Shown: positions 9,273 through 22,742 of the stretch, piece by piece | Position numbering within the stretch: the stretch's first letter is position 1 | Layout: the number at the start of each line of letters is the position of its first letter | Origin: Closterium sp. NIES-65 | Taxonomy: Eukaryota > Streptophyta > Zygnematophyceae > Desmidiales > Closteriaceae | Assembly: GCA_948144175.1 (NCBI GenBank) | Contig: CANXME010000213.1 | Span: forward strand, 496,001-560,000 | Direction of reading: 5' to 3' | Length of the DNA: 64,000 bases | Notes under the pieces: generated by a model | Databases searched by the model: none | What the model saw: the letters and a program-made list of their open reading frames with translations, nothing else | Told to the model about the DNA's origin: nothing | Position numbers and translations under genes: made by a program

Positions 9273-12200
9273 TCAGAACGGTGATGCAAACGCAGTCACC
9301 GTACCCTTCCCTCTGCCCGCCTGCCTGCCAGCAGCAGCAGCAGCCCTCCCTGTAGCGCCACCCCCCCCTGCACCAGCAGCACCTGCTCCCGCCTTGTCAA
9401 AGCGCCTGACAGTGCCCATGCCGCAGATGGGGCAGCCAGGTGTGGCGAGGGCAGCGAAGCACGCATTGCAGGTGTCGCACACGTCGTGGCCAATGGTGGG
9501 CAGCAGCGCCAGTGATGCCGCACAGAAGCGAGACGGGTCCTCGGATCGGTTTATGGTACGGTCCGTGAGGCCCCGCGTCATGCAGATGCTGATGCAGGGG
9601 AGGGGCGGAAGGGGGTGATGGTCTATGTTATGAAATGCAGGAGAGAGAAGAATATCGGTTGTAAGGGAAAAGGAGTGTAGGCATGCGACAGCAACAAGGG
9701 CGAGCAACAGGGGCTGGAAACACACAAACGAGGAAAGGACTGAACACAACGGGAAATGGCAGGTTTACACAAGAACAATGGCTTTCTGCCACTTGCAGCA
9801 GTCATGAATGTCTTCCATTTCCCTTCCTCCCTCCAACCAACCTCACCCACTTCTGGCCTGGCCTCCAACTCGTCAATGCTCTCAACACTTCCCAATCCCA
9901 AACCCCACCCCCCCCAACTTCCCCACCCTTTCGCCCCCTTTCCCTACTCCCCGGCACGCACTTGGCAAGGGCGCGGAGCTCGGCCTGTTTGTTGGGGGGC
10001 GCCTTGGCGAGGAGGGCTTGCAGGAGGCGGTTGGAGTAGGCGAAGTTGTGCACCTCCATGTTGCGCCGGATGGCCGTGCGCGCACAGCTGATGCGGTGCT
10101 TCGGCTGCAGCGGCAGCGACGCCAGGTGCCGTGCCAGGCGCGCCATCTCCTCCTTGGCTCCCAGCGCACCCTGCCCCTCCGCCTTCTGCAGCCGCACTAT
10201 CTCCTGCTCGACCACACGGGGAAACGGGAGGGCGGCACCCAGGGGAGGAGGGGGAATGGGGAAAGGAAGAATGATGAAGCTGTGTTGCAGTTAGACCGGG
10301 CAAGCTTCACCTTACGAGCGGCAACCCCACAGTGCTGCAGAGATAGTGCTCGTGCTCAGTGGTGGGCACATCGCATGCCATGTGCTGCATGCAACGCGCA
10401 CCACCACTGGCGCCCACCGTTGGTTGACTCCAGAGGCTCGCTGGCAAGAATATCCCCACAGCGGCTCAGCGCGTCTACACGTGCATGTCACCATGCAGCT
10501 GCAACACACTGTCCCAATACCACACTCACGTGCCACCAGATGGTGGCACATCCGACATAGCAATTACTGTCACCACCCTACAAGCGCAGAGACTTCACAA
10601 GCCTCGCGCTTCTTCTGCCTCGTGCGATCCACATCGCCACAGCCACTACCATCCCCGCACACACATCACATACCACTCCGCATCCACCCCACCCAGAAAC
10701 CCATACCCAATGCACACCCCTGCGCCCCCTCTCCTTCCCCCCACTGCCCTCCCTCCTCCCACGGCACCTGCAGGATGGTGGCACCGATCTTGTAGTGGGC
10801 GGCGATGCGGGCCTGGGCTTGAATGTTCTTGCCCAGGGAGCGGTCCTTGGCCATGGCCAGGAACGCCTCGTCCACACACGCCAGTGCGTCCGCCAGCCGG
10901 TTGTCGTCCACGTGTACCAGCGCCACCTTCACACACACCGCTGCCGACGCGCCACGTGGAACCTGTGGATTGGATGAGCCGCGTGCGCGGGGAAACAGGG
11001 AGGAGAAGGGGGGAGAGGGGGAAGGAATGGTGCAACTGGACAGTTCAGTGCAACCAGAGGAGGTGTGCGAGGAGTACACACACAGCAGCAGCAGGAGCAT
11101 GAACAGCGGTGGCACGAGCAGCGGCACCACTCACATAGCCAGGGAGAATCTTGGTGGGCATGGCAGCACGTGCTGCTTCCTGCTCCTTGCTGGGGCCCTT
11201 CTCCCCGCCCGCCTGTGCCTCTGACAGCGCGGAGATCTCAGGAGGCAACGCATTCACACCTGCCCCTTCCGCCCCTCCAGCCTTTTTGGGCAGCGGCACC
11301 TTGAGTTGCCCTGGTTCCCCTCTGCCCTGCGCCTCCGCTGTCCCTGCCAGCAACCCCCCAAACTCCTCCTGTGCTGCCGGCTCTGCTGCTGCTGCTGCTG
11401 CGGCTGTGGGTTGCATCTGCAAGGGACCTGCGGACGGTGGGGGCAGCATGGGCCGTTGCTTGCCTGCTCCTACTGCCGCTGCTTCCGCCGGTGCAGGTTG
11501 AGCGGCTTGGAAGGATGGCTCTGCAGAGAAAGGAACGTCGTCCCCAAATAGCTCCTTGCTCTCTCCCACCACCTCTGCTCCCACCGCTCCACCTGCACCC
11601 ACTGCTGCTGCTGCTGCGGCGGCAGCTGCTGCAGCTGCGGCAGCAGCACCAGCTTCCGGCCCTGCAGCGCCCGGCTGCCCTGGCGGCAGCATGGGCTTGG
11701 CATAGCCAAGTGCAACAGCCTGCGCGGGAACCCCTCCCCCTGCCCCCATGCCCAGCGCGCCCAGCCCCGGGGGGGTGGCCCACACAGGGCCGCCAGCAGC
11801 AGGCGGCACGCCATTGACAGCTGGCTGGGCGGCAGCAGCAGCAGCAGCAGCAGCGTCCCCAAAGGGCACGATGGCGAGGCCAGAGGAGTCGGACTCGAAC
11901 TGCTGCCACCCGAACTCTTCTGTGGCCGCTGACGATGGCGCCTTGGCTGGCGCACCTAGAGTGAGCGTCTTGGACGCCGCCTTGAGGCGCCCCACATCCA
12001 CCACTCCTGCCCGCGCGTCCTGGGTTGGGAGAGAGAGAGCGAACGGGACGAGAAAATAGGAGGAATAATGGGAAAGGGTGGAAGGGAGAAGGTGACAAAG
12101 AGAAGACGAGAAGAAGATTGCAGAAGAGGACAAAAGAAGCTGCTGACGTATCCATCCATCAGCTCCCACACTCCACAAAAGACACCAGCTGCCTGGTACA

Positions 12201-15200
12201 GCTCCCGAAAGGAATCGGCCATTGGCGTGCACTGGTACCTTGTCCTTGATCTTGATGCTGAACTTGCTGCGCCGGGACGTGGTGGACATGGTGTCATCGT
12301 CACTGTCGCTGTCAAACGCCTCCCCTGCACCGTACATACTCGTCTTGAACTCCGCTGCTGCCCGCTGCTGCGCCTCCTCCGCCGTCTCCTCCCCTCTCGG
12401 CATAGCCCCTCCTACTGCTGCCGACGCAGCCTCAGCCCCGGGCAGGAAGCTGGCAACAGCAGCCGCCATGATCTCTGCCTCGGTGGCCTTCTTTTTCTTC
12501 TTCTTCTCCTCCTTCTTGGCCTCCTCCTTCTTCATCTCGAGAATCTCTGTGACCACGCCCTTGCCACGGGCCACACCCAGGTACACCCCCACGCTGTCCG
12601 CCATGATCACGGGGATGGCGCCTCCCTCTGTCTTCATGTACGCCGTCACCTCATTCCCAAACGTCCACGAGTGCGTGATCTCCGCTTGAGGCTTCAGCCC
12701 CCCTGCTGCAGCCGCCGCCGTAACCGCCCCCGCTGCCCCTGCATTCGCCCCTCCTTCCGCTCCAGCAGCAGCAGCAGCAGCATCAGCAGCGGCAGCAGTG
12801 CCGGCAGCAGGCTTGGCTTCAGATGGGTCTGGGGCGACAAGCACGGTCCAGTTCCCGCCAGCCCAGTTGGCGGGCTTGGGAGCGAGCGCCTCCTGTGCAA
12901 TAGCAGAGAGCACGCCGCCCTGGTTCCAGAGCGAGGAGCGCACCTTGAGCACCTGCATGCACTCTCGCTCCAGCTCCGGCTGTGCTTCGCTCTCTTCCAG
13001 TGTGGCGGCGAGGCGGCGCAGGGCGGAGGGGTTCATGTGTGCAATGAAGAGGTCGTACATAGCCTCGTAGTCCCCCACCACCTCAAAGGTCGCCTTCGCC
13101 TTGTCAAACTGCGCGAACCTGGTGCGGTCAGGTGGAGTGGAGGGACGGGATGAACGAGAGAGTTGGCATTCATGTAGTGGAATTGACACGGGGGAGGAGC
13201 GGAGGGGGTGGCAGCGGGAGGGAAGCAAGAGATGGTGAGAGTCGTAAGAGAAAGAAAACCGGAGGTTCAAAGCAGAAGTGACGGGAGAGCCGGCAGGAGG
13301 AGGGGAAGGGAGTAAAATGGGGGAAAACAGTAGGCTCACGTGATGCAGCGGCGGCCGAGCTGCCTGAAACGGTGAAAGAGGCGCGAGGAGGGTGGGCAGC
13401 GCGGGTAGGAGGTGGAGTGGTGGAAGTCGGTGGTGAGGATGTCTAACGCCTTGTCAAAGTTGCGCGCTCTCATCGCACTCATCACCCGCACCTCCTGCTC
13501 ACATCGGTGCACACCGCCAGCCGTGGGAGGGGAAGAGGAGGAGGGGAAAGGAGAAACGGATGAAGGAGGGTCAGAGTGTGTGCAGAAGTAAAAGGGCGAA
13601 GGAGAGGGGGGGGAGGAGTGTGTGGAGAGATTTTGGAACAAGGGGGAAAACAAGGAAGTCATTGCAATGGTGGACGAGACAGTGAAGCATGGAGGCGTTG
13701 CTGGCCGACGTCCGGCATTGGAATTTCATGCAGCAAGGCTGAACAAGGCATGTTAGACGGAAAGGCATGGTGGTGCAATGGCGTGGTGGTGCAATGGCGT
13801 GGTGGTGCAATGGCGTGGTGGTGCAATGGCGTGGTGGTGCAATGGCGTGGTGGTGCAATGGCGTGGTGGTGCAATGGCATAGTGGTGTAATAACCTGCAG
13901 GGCCAAACCCACCGAGTTAAACTGTGGGCCCGTTTCAGAGAGCTCAAGTGCCAGCTGGCAGCAGATGGTTGGCCCGCGACTGAGCAGCTCCACAAGGCGG
14001 GGAGTGAGGCGCATGACGTCAAAGCTGCAAGGTCGAGAGGCAGGCCGGCAAGGGAGCGAGGGGGGAGGGCACGCAGACTCAGAGGATGGTGGGGGCGAGA
14101 GGCAGGTGAAACTGGGGGAGGTCATCGTGGGCAGGGGAAATGGCGTTGGCAGCAACAGTACCAGATGATATGGCGGTGGTGCGGGTGCAGCAAAGCGGAC
14201 TGGTGCAGCAAAACATGCTGCAGACACACGCTACATGATCTATTCCATCTTTCCCACGTTCCTGCTCCTACCTTACTTCTTCGCCTGCTCCAGCCTGCCT
14301 CGCACCTTTCCCCATGTGCAGCATGAGAGCACGTGGAGACAAGGTGCATGGCGAGCCTTAACAGGAGTCACAGGGAGCAACAAGGAGCAGTCAGCAGTAG
14401 CTCCCTCCCACACCACGCTCGCCCACCCAGAGAGCGCAGCACACTGGCCCACCCAGAGGGCACAGCACACTGGCCCACCCAGAGGGCACAGCACACTGGC
14501 CCACCCAGAGGGCACAGCACACTGGCCCACCCAGAGGGCACAGCACACTGGCCCACCCAGAGGGCACAGCACACTGGCCCACCCAGAGGGCCACCCAGAG
14601 GGCACAGCACACTGGCCCACCCAGAGGGCACAGCACACTGGCCCACCCAGAGGGCACAGCACACTGGCCCACCCAGAGGGCACAGCACACTGGCCCACCC
14701 AGAGGGCACAGCACACTGGCCCACCCAGAGCGCAGAGCAGAGGCGACGCACCGGGAGATGAGCTGGCTGATGAGCTTGGGCAGGTGCAGCATGGGGTGCG
14801 GCCCCTGGGAGTGCACGAGCGACACCCACCCCGCCAGCAGCGGCTCCAGCAGCCCTGTGAGGCGCTGCTGCACGTCCACTGTCGCCACCCGCCCCACTGC
14901 CACCGACGCCCCCGTTGCCACCACCAGCCGGTCGTTCAGTGCTGCCAGCAGCACTGCACGCACGGTGGGGGTGTACCGCAGGGACGGTTGTGCGGATGGG
15001 GCAGGGAGGGAGTGGGACGGAATGTGCAGTGGGGGAGGAGGTCAGGAGGGGGGGTGGGAATGAATGTTGTGAGACAAAGAGGAGAGCGCGTGGGTGGGGG
15101 GTGGGGGAGGGGAGGAGTGGGGTAGAGGGGGGGAAGTGGGGAAGAAAGGGACGGCACGGCAGAGAGGAAGGATGGACCGTCTTGCAAGAATAGACAGGAT

Positions 15201-18200
15201 TCCAGACCCCAGAACAGCGTGCATGCAGTGAGAAGCTTCAGCAACGCCACAACATTCAGAGAAAAAGCGGTGGGTGGGCAGTGAGCAGACCTGAGTTGGG
15301 CGAGCTGAGGGCAACAATGGGCCTGACGACAGAGTCCCAGCCAAGCATGAAGACAGCCGAGTCGGTAGTGAAGAGCAGTGCGGGCCCCACCCACAGACAC
15401 GAGGTGAAGTGAGCAGCCGTCAAGGAAAAACGGAGTGGGAGAGAAAAGAAGGTGTGCAAGGCGGATGTGGTTGCACAGGAAAGGAGGGAAAGGAAAGCAG
15501 CAAAGGAAGGAGGGGGGCGCGAGCCAGCGGAAGTGGGTGGAAAACATGGGAGTGGGTTGGGTTGGAGAAAAAGGCGGCAGGGAGGGAGGTGCGCTGAAGG
15601 AAGAAAGAAAAATGACGACAGAGCACGAAGGCGAGAGAGATTATTAGAGAGTTAAAGACAGGGAGGAGGAAGGTGGGGGGAAGAGAGAAAGAGCAAGAAA
15701 ACGGATGGAAAGGAGGAGGGGCGGGAAGGGGGGGTGTCGGGACAGGAGTGTTGGTGGGATATTGGAGGGTGGGAGTCGCGGGAGGAGGCGGTGGTGCTGG
15801 CGAGCACGGAGAGGTCAGAGGCCACTATGAGCAGACGCATGGTGGTCATCACTGCTGCCACGTGCCCTGTCACTGCCTTCTGCCACCACACCTGTTGCCA
15901 CACACGCGCACACACGGGAGAATTGAAGTCAAAGTCAGAATCACAGTTGCAGAGCCGAGTGAAGTGGTGAGGCGAATCAACGAGTGAGATGGGAGTGGTG
16001 ATGGGATTCGCGGGTAGCGATGCGAGGAGTGGAGGGTGTTGAAAACGAATGATAGAAGCGGGAGCAGAGGGCACATTAAAGAGAAGGCAGAGGTGAGACA
16101 GGTGTAAAAGGAAGAATGTCAACAAGTTCGAACATGGGTTGAGAAAAACACAGAACAGACCAAACGGCAGCAAGGGTAGGGCATTGGGTAAGGTCGCTCT
16201 GTGAGCAAATGCAGCGAGCAGAAAACAGGCCAGCCCAGCAAACATAAGGGGAGGCACACACAGCTTACCCCCCTAACCACCCCCACCCCTACCCTTTCCC
16301 TCCCACCTCCCACATATTTCTCCTCAACGCATCCAATCCTCATGCCACAACTCAAAAGGGTCCCCCAACCATCACATCACATCACACCATACTTCACGCC
16401 GCAGTACTGCGACAGCGCAGCACAGCACGGCACAGCACTTCACAGCACTGGGATGAGAGCAGAGGACGTGGGCGAGTGCTGAGAGAGCGCGAAATCACCT
16501 GCAGAACAGTTTCACCGAGCTTGAGAGGGAGGTGGGCCTTGTCGTGCTTGCGAGTGGAGAGCCACATGAGCCCGTCGGCCTCCACCAGGTCGCCTGCTGG
16601 GCGCCCGTACTCATCCACGAGCACGTTCACCATGCCCAGGTGGCTGCCCAACGCCACGTACAGCAGCGCGTCCTCTGCGCCCCACATGCACACACACAGG
16701 AAGGATGGAGTGAGAGGGGGTAGGGGGAGCAGGGGAGGACAAGGGAGACCATGAGGGGAGGGAATCAAGGGTTGGGGAGGAGGGAGGGTGGAACAGAGTT
16801 GCCTGACAGAGCGAGTGAGGGAGGAGGGAGAAGAGGGATAGCAAGAGGACTACGGGGGTGAGGAGTCAATCCGCAAAAAGCTCCCACGTTTGGGCTGCTG
16901 CACGGCCCGGCCAGCACAAGGACTCTCTCTCTCGATCGAGTGTGAGCACGGACGCACCCATGGGCGTGGGGAAGACGCGGTGAACGGGTGTCTCAAACAT
17001 GAACTCCACAGGCCCCTCCTGCCCCTTAACCGCCTGCTTCAGCTCCACCTCCTCCTGCACCTCATCAAAGCGACTCCCAAACCCCGTGAATGTTGTCTCT
17101 GACTCGTCCCCCCCCTTCTCCTTGCCGCCACCGCGCTGCTGCTCGTCCTTCTCCTCCTCCTCCTCCTCCAGCTCCTGCGGGGACTTGTTGGGGTCCTGCA
17201 GTGGCAGCAGCGTGAGCACGTAGCCCGTCTCGCCCAGCAGCGCCAGCTTCTTGTCGTGGTGCCCTATGAATGCCCCATCACGCGCTTGGATGTCTGGGGG
17301 AGGAGTGGTGGAGGAGGGAGAGGATGAGGGCATAATATCAGGGCAAGGTGCTCTAACAGGGGACATGGACATTGGTGTCAGCCCGACCATTGGGGAATTT
17401 GCTTGCCATACATGACATGACGCAACAGGAAAGATTGCTTTCACTCTTGGTCGCACACCGCACCTCCAAGCTTCAACAGTGACAACCAAACCACCTGCAG
17501 CCTAACCACCCCCCATTGTGACTCAAAACCATCTCCTACCCCCCCTCCCCCTCCCCCTCCCCCCTCGTTCAGTTTCATGGCTTGCAAGCACGGGTTATAG
17601 AGCCCCACCAGTGAGTGTGTCGAGCCCTTCTCCCAGGGGTTCCATGACGTCCAGGTAGCGCTGCACCACCATGGACACGCCCCCTCCGCCTGCCGTGCGC
17701 GCCGCCTCAAAGAACACCAGCATGCACTGCTGCTTCTGGCTGTACACCATGTGCGTTGCCCTCCTCTGCTGCCCCTTGCCGTCCTGCCGCCCGCACAGAT
17801 GGGCCAGGAGGATGATCGGAGAAGGTATGGTTGATGGTGAGGAACCAGCGAAAGGAGGAGTGGGGGGGGGGGTGTAGGGAGAGAGAAGAGAGGGATGGAT
17901 GGGAAGAGAGTGCAAGGTGCGGAAGGGAGAAGAAGGGGGTCAGGGGGAGGGGCAGGGGAGAAGAGGATGAATTGGTGATGAACACGTGTGAAGTGTTGGC
18001 TTAAAGTGAAAAAGACATGGAGAATGAAGGTAAGTGCATGCGCTTCTACGCTTACACACACATACCAGAACGCACACGCGCGCACACACCCACTCTAACC
18101 CCTTCTCCCCCCACCTCCACGCACGGAAATAGAGAGAGCAGAGGCACGCACCACGGGCGGCAGTTTCTTGAGGCTGGAGAGAACCCCAGTGGCGAGGCTG

Positions 18201-21200
18201 AAGGAGACGATGGAGCAGCCGTCCATGAGGGCAATGCGCGAGGGGAAGCGGAAGATGGCCTGCTCGCTGTTGTAGAACAGCAGTGGCGCGTGGAATGGCT
18301 GCAACAACGCATGGTGGCGGAGAGTGGGAGGGGAGGGAACGGGAGGAAGATGAACAAGGCAAAGCAAGGATTGTCGAGTGTGATGAGAAAAAAGCACAAT
18401 CACCGGCATGCTTGTAAAGCATGATAACAGGAAGAAGCACATGTGACACTGGAATGGCAGGCAGAGTGGGGGAGAGGGCGAGGGTGGGGGCTTACATGGG
18501 CGACGGGCAGGTCGTTGGCGGGCTCGAGAGGGTCGAGCACCTGGATGAGCGGCAGTGTGGTGAGATGCCCCGCCGTGTCCAGTAAACCCCCGTGGGTGGC
18601 CTGACGCACACAGAGGGCGTGGGACACAGGGAGTGGTGAGCGGTGTAGTGCCAAGTGGAGAGAGAGACACACACACATGTCGAACAGAGGGTGTCAAGAG
18701 GATATGCGCAGTAGATGAAGGGTAAGTAGAGTGGATGAGAAGCAGGGTGGAGGGTAAAACACTCACCCCATACAAGTAAGCCTTGCGTGCAAAATCCAAC
18801 AACGTAGGCTGAGCGAGCCTGCGGTAGTGGAAGGGGGGAGGGGGGCGGGCACGAGAATCCATCATCCTCCGAATCCATAGAACCAGCCAGCGTTTATCCT
18901 TCATGCCTCCCACGAGCTTTGCAAGAACAATATGGGTCTCGAACCGTGGACAGCAGCATAGGATAAGGTACAGTCACTAGTGGCAGAACGGCAGCAGCGG
19001 AGGAGAAACTGTGGGGCGTGCAGTACAGTAGCATGTGGTATACATAAGGGCTGTTCCATGCCGTGTTGCTCACTTGGTTTGGCCGCGTGTCAGCACCAGC
19101 TGCTCCTGAAGCTGCTGATCGGACATGAGTGCTGACGGCCCCAATGATGATAGCTTATCACGCTGGCTCGCTGCAAGGTACAAGGCACACACAGGCGAGA
19201 GCAGGGAAGCAATGTTACACACTAGCATGGGTCCGCGACAATAGCACAAATCGTTGGCTCCGCTTGTCAGATAGGCGACCCGAGCTGACGAATCTGCCAA
19301 GTCACTTCAACTCAAGTCGAGCCGAATCGGCTCAGAAGGGCGTGAGCAACTCGTGAGCACAAGTCAAACAGTCACACCAATTCTGCGCACGAATCTGGCA
19401 GCAGGTTGCCAGATCTGCACACATCCAGCGAGAGATGCCAAATCCGTTCGGATCTGGCAGATGGCCACAGGCCGCACCAGCTCGTCTTGGGTCCACCAGC
19501 TCACCTCGCCTACAGCGGATGAGCCATGAGCCGGGTCAGCTGCCTCGGCTCGTCAGCCCACAGGCTCGTTGCGGCTCGAGACAAGGTGGCTCGCCTCAGC
19601 CCTCTGCTCATGCCCAGTCCTCCGCACAAAAATATAATATCATACCGAATCGTTCTATTGCCTCTCATATTCCATGCGTCCCATAACCCTAATTTCCTCC
19701 CTCTCCCCCCTCTAAAACTTCTCCATACTTGCTCCATACGACTTCCCCACGCCCCTTGGCATTGGCGGACGTGCCCCCTGTCTGTGGCCTCACCCGGGTC
19801 TGGAGCACCCCTGGCCGACTGCAGCATGTCCAGCAGCGCCCTGCGACTAGCCTTGCTGCGATTCTGCTCCCTCTTCCGCACCACGTCCTCCGCTGCGCCC
19901 TCCCTCTGTGGCCACACACATGGCATACACAGCACACACAGGTACACACCCACATCCCCAACAAGATGTGCACAGGGGCAAGCGCTCAAGATTGTAACCA
20001 CAGCAACATCATTGTAATCCCACTCAGATACCCATGCACCAGATGATTACAGATGGACAAACAGAAATGAAACGGACAACACCAGAAAACACATGACTTG
20101 TGTTAAAAGGTAAGAGCAATCAAGGGCACTGAGCGTTGCAGGAAAAGAGAGGGTGCATACGAGAAAGAGCAGGAGGAGGAAGTTGAGCGTGGGGTGCACG
20201 TGCAGGGTGCGGATGCGAGGCACAGGCACCACGGACTGGCCGCCTGCCTGCACCAGCAGCCGTTCCACATCCACCTCCACCGCCTCTGTTGCCCACACAC
20301 ACAAAACGCGGCCCCCACACGCCATGCACAGGAGACGGGGTGGGAAGGGATGAGGAGGACTCAGAGGATTAAGGGTTTGCAGGGCACCCAGATGGAGAAC
20401 GAAGTGGTGAAGGGAGGGAGGAGGGCAGAGGAGGTCGTCGTAGTGGTGCAAGGGAACAAAGGCATGCGGTGCTTGTGAGGGTTTTTGAGGCGCTGAAATG
20501 AGAGAGGCAGTGGTGGTGCAGCGTACCGTATTCGTGAAAGAAGTGTGAGTTGGAGGCGAGGGAGAGAGCGGGGTTGTGGTGAATGTGGGGGGAGTAGGCC
20601 TTGACGGTGCCATCACGAGTGAGCACCAGCAGCAACTCCAACGGTGCATGCCACACACACGCCATCACTGCCACCACCGCCACCTGCAAACTGCACAACC
20701 CATGCGCAGCACACCATAAATCAATGCCATCCGCAGAACACATCAAGCAAAAGGCGAAACGCAGCGCGGATGTGTTGCAGAAAGCAGAGAGCAGAGCACA
20801 GAAACTACGAAAATGTGTGGAGGGAGGGGGTGCAAGGGGTGTGCTGTGCTTACAATCCAATGAGATTGGGTCGAGCAGGCACAGAGACATCCCATGCGAG
20901 CAGTGAGCCCGAGCGATCACCCACAAAGATATGGTCCAGCAGGTGATGGCACACCATGGCTGCTGCCCCCATCAGCTTCACTGACGGGTCGTCCACTGCA
21001 GCACAGGCGGCAAGGGTATACAGAAAGCAGCAGAGTCAGCGGTGCTCTCTTAAAAAGGATATGGTGCATGTGGGGAAAATTAGCACGGAAAGGAGGGTGG
21101 ATACATGGGGATACTGGTTCGATGCGAGGCGAGACACACAGCAAGGAATGCGAGTGGGACGATGGGCGGGAGCAAACGGCAAGGGACATGTCTGACAAGA

Positions 21201-22742
21201 GAGGGTGTAGAGCAGGTTGAAGGAGGTGACATGGTGGGCCCGGATGACGCCCTCTGCGTACGCCACAAACTGATTTGCACACATGCACGATGTATGCACA
21301 GGAAGGAGCAGATACATAGGGAGGAGAACAAACAGGTGAGGGTGGTTTAGAATGAATGACACAGGGATGAATGGCATCTCGATGTTACAAGTTTAGCAAA
21401 ATAAACAAAATAAGACAACCCAGATTGCTAATCCTTCATGCATCTACTGTCTTGTGCCCTTCCCGATCTTCGTTTGACAGTGGCTGGTGTGGTTCTCACG
21501 AGCACAGGGTGGCGCGGATGGCATGCGAGGGCAGTGATGGGCTTCTTGAACTCCGCCTTCAGCTTCGAGGCTGGCCGAATGCCCTCCAGCACACCCACCA
21601 CTGCACACATGCACGCACCGCGGATACAGAAGCTGATTCGACCTATCTGGTTGACTGAGTGTACTGTCCCTGACGTGCTATGGAAATAAAACAGGTCCTC
21701 TAAAGATCATGGAATAATGAGGCACCTTTCGCAAACCACCAGCTAAATCAGGACACGCAGGCCGACAGCAAGGTGGAGGACATGCAGGCGGGCAGCAGGG
21801 GGAAGAGGCAGGGGGGGGCTGACCATGTATGGAGGTGCGTCTGTGCGCGGCAAAGAAGGCCCAGGGGCGGTGGGCGCATATCGCCAGGTGCACTTCGGCG
21901 GGCTTGTCGCCACGGCGGTCAGGAGGGGTGAAGAGAATGGCTGTGAGCTCGCTGTCGTGGTCCCAGCACCTGATGGTGTGGTCCTGGTTCCCGTGCATCA
22001 CATGAGGGGCACGAGTCAAAGCACGGATACGGAGGCAAATGAGAAAGGGTTTGATCCAGTGGGGATTTGTGTTTGTGGAGTGATGGAAGGGAGGAGAGAC
22101 AGGTGGCTCCAGGTGCTAAAGCAAATGCTGAAACAGTGGCTGATTCAACAACGTATTAGCAAATACGGAAGAACCAAGACCTATGGAGTGCAGAAGAGAC
22201 CATGTCCCCGTATAATTTAAGGCCCTCCAGCCCAAGTAGGCCAGTTCCATGACATTCCTGGAAGCAAGTGCACCGTACATCACTGGACAGCTCGCCCCCC
22301 CTCCTCTTCCCCATCGCACCTCCATCACCGCCACGATGACGTGGCCGGCAGCGGGCGCGTACCCCATGCGCACCACGGGCCCTCCAATGTCCATCTTTGC
22401 CAGCTGGCATCCCGTCAGCAGATCGTACTCTGGCCACACGGCGGAAGCATGAGCGACGGGGAGAGGGATGGGGAAGGGAGTGGAACACAGACTGAACGAA
22501 CGATAAACAAGGTGTATGAAGGAGACCTGGCAGCTATAGTGCTATGGTCAGGAATCGGGATTCCGGTGAATGGTTGAAATTCAGCGGAAGGGAGTAGCAG
22601 AAAACCATTTTGGGACGAGGTTGGCCCCGCTACCTATGATCGAGCGTCCAACGGAAACGGACACCAGGGGTTGCGTTGGATGGAAGGCAGCGGCTTGCGC
22701 GTGTGCGCCCACTTCCAGATGCCGCAGCGTCCGCCACTCCAT
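9273..22742 (-). CDS. TWD40-1: TSET/TPLATE complex subunit TWD40-1
   Basis: About 26 exons from ATG at 22742 (MEWRTLRHLEVGAHAQAAAFHPTQ cut at 22634) to the stop at 9273. Exons: 22742-22634, 22429-22320, 21983-21824, 21600-21500, 21269-21197, 20995-20854, 20690-20527, 20285-20161, 19905-19794, 19170-19074, 18818-18767, 18600-18496, 18298-18152, 17783-17609, 17293-16958, 16674-16499, 15891-about 15750, about 15450-15301, 14953-14752, 14024-13913, 13494-13340, 13118-12239, 12019-11135, 10962-10768, 10203-9962, 9588-9273. Phases agree except that the junction of exons 17 and 18 is unclear. The N-terminal half is WD40-type propeller (DLLTGCQLAKMDIGG, FVAYAEGVIRAH, DHIFVGDRSGSLLAWDV). The C-terminal half is alpha-solenoid (DYPRCPP-like SYPRCPPSSRLFHRFRQLG). 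It ends in a CxxC...CxxC zinc motif (CDTCNACF, CPICGMG). The family acts in clathrin-mediated endocytosis at the plasma membrane. An Ala/Gly/Pro-rich linker in exons 22-23 makes it longer (about 1,800 residues) than the Arabidopsis protein. Confidence 0.93.
13766..13890 (+). repeat. 16-bp minisatellite in TWD40-1 intron
   Basis: About eight near-perfect tandem copies of GGTGGTGCAATGGCGT lie in the intron between exons 20 and 21, ending about 22 bases before the exon 20 donor. All six frames read through as His- or Trp-rich nonsense. Confidence 0.9.
14431..14735 (+). repeat. 26-bp minisatellite in the preceding TWD40-1 intron
   Basis: About eleven copies of a 26-bp unit containing AGAGGGCACAGCACACTGG occur, with one internal partial unit near 14588. 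The array lies in the intron between exons 19 and 20 and ends next to the exon 19 donor at 14752. The copies are nearly identical, pointing to recent expansion. Confidence 0.9.

Noticed and set aside
13767..14830. Trp/His-rich and Cys/Gly/Pro-rich repeat proteins
   Set aside because: They are translations of intronic minisatellites of TWD40-1.
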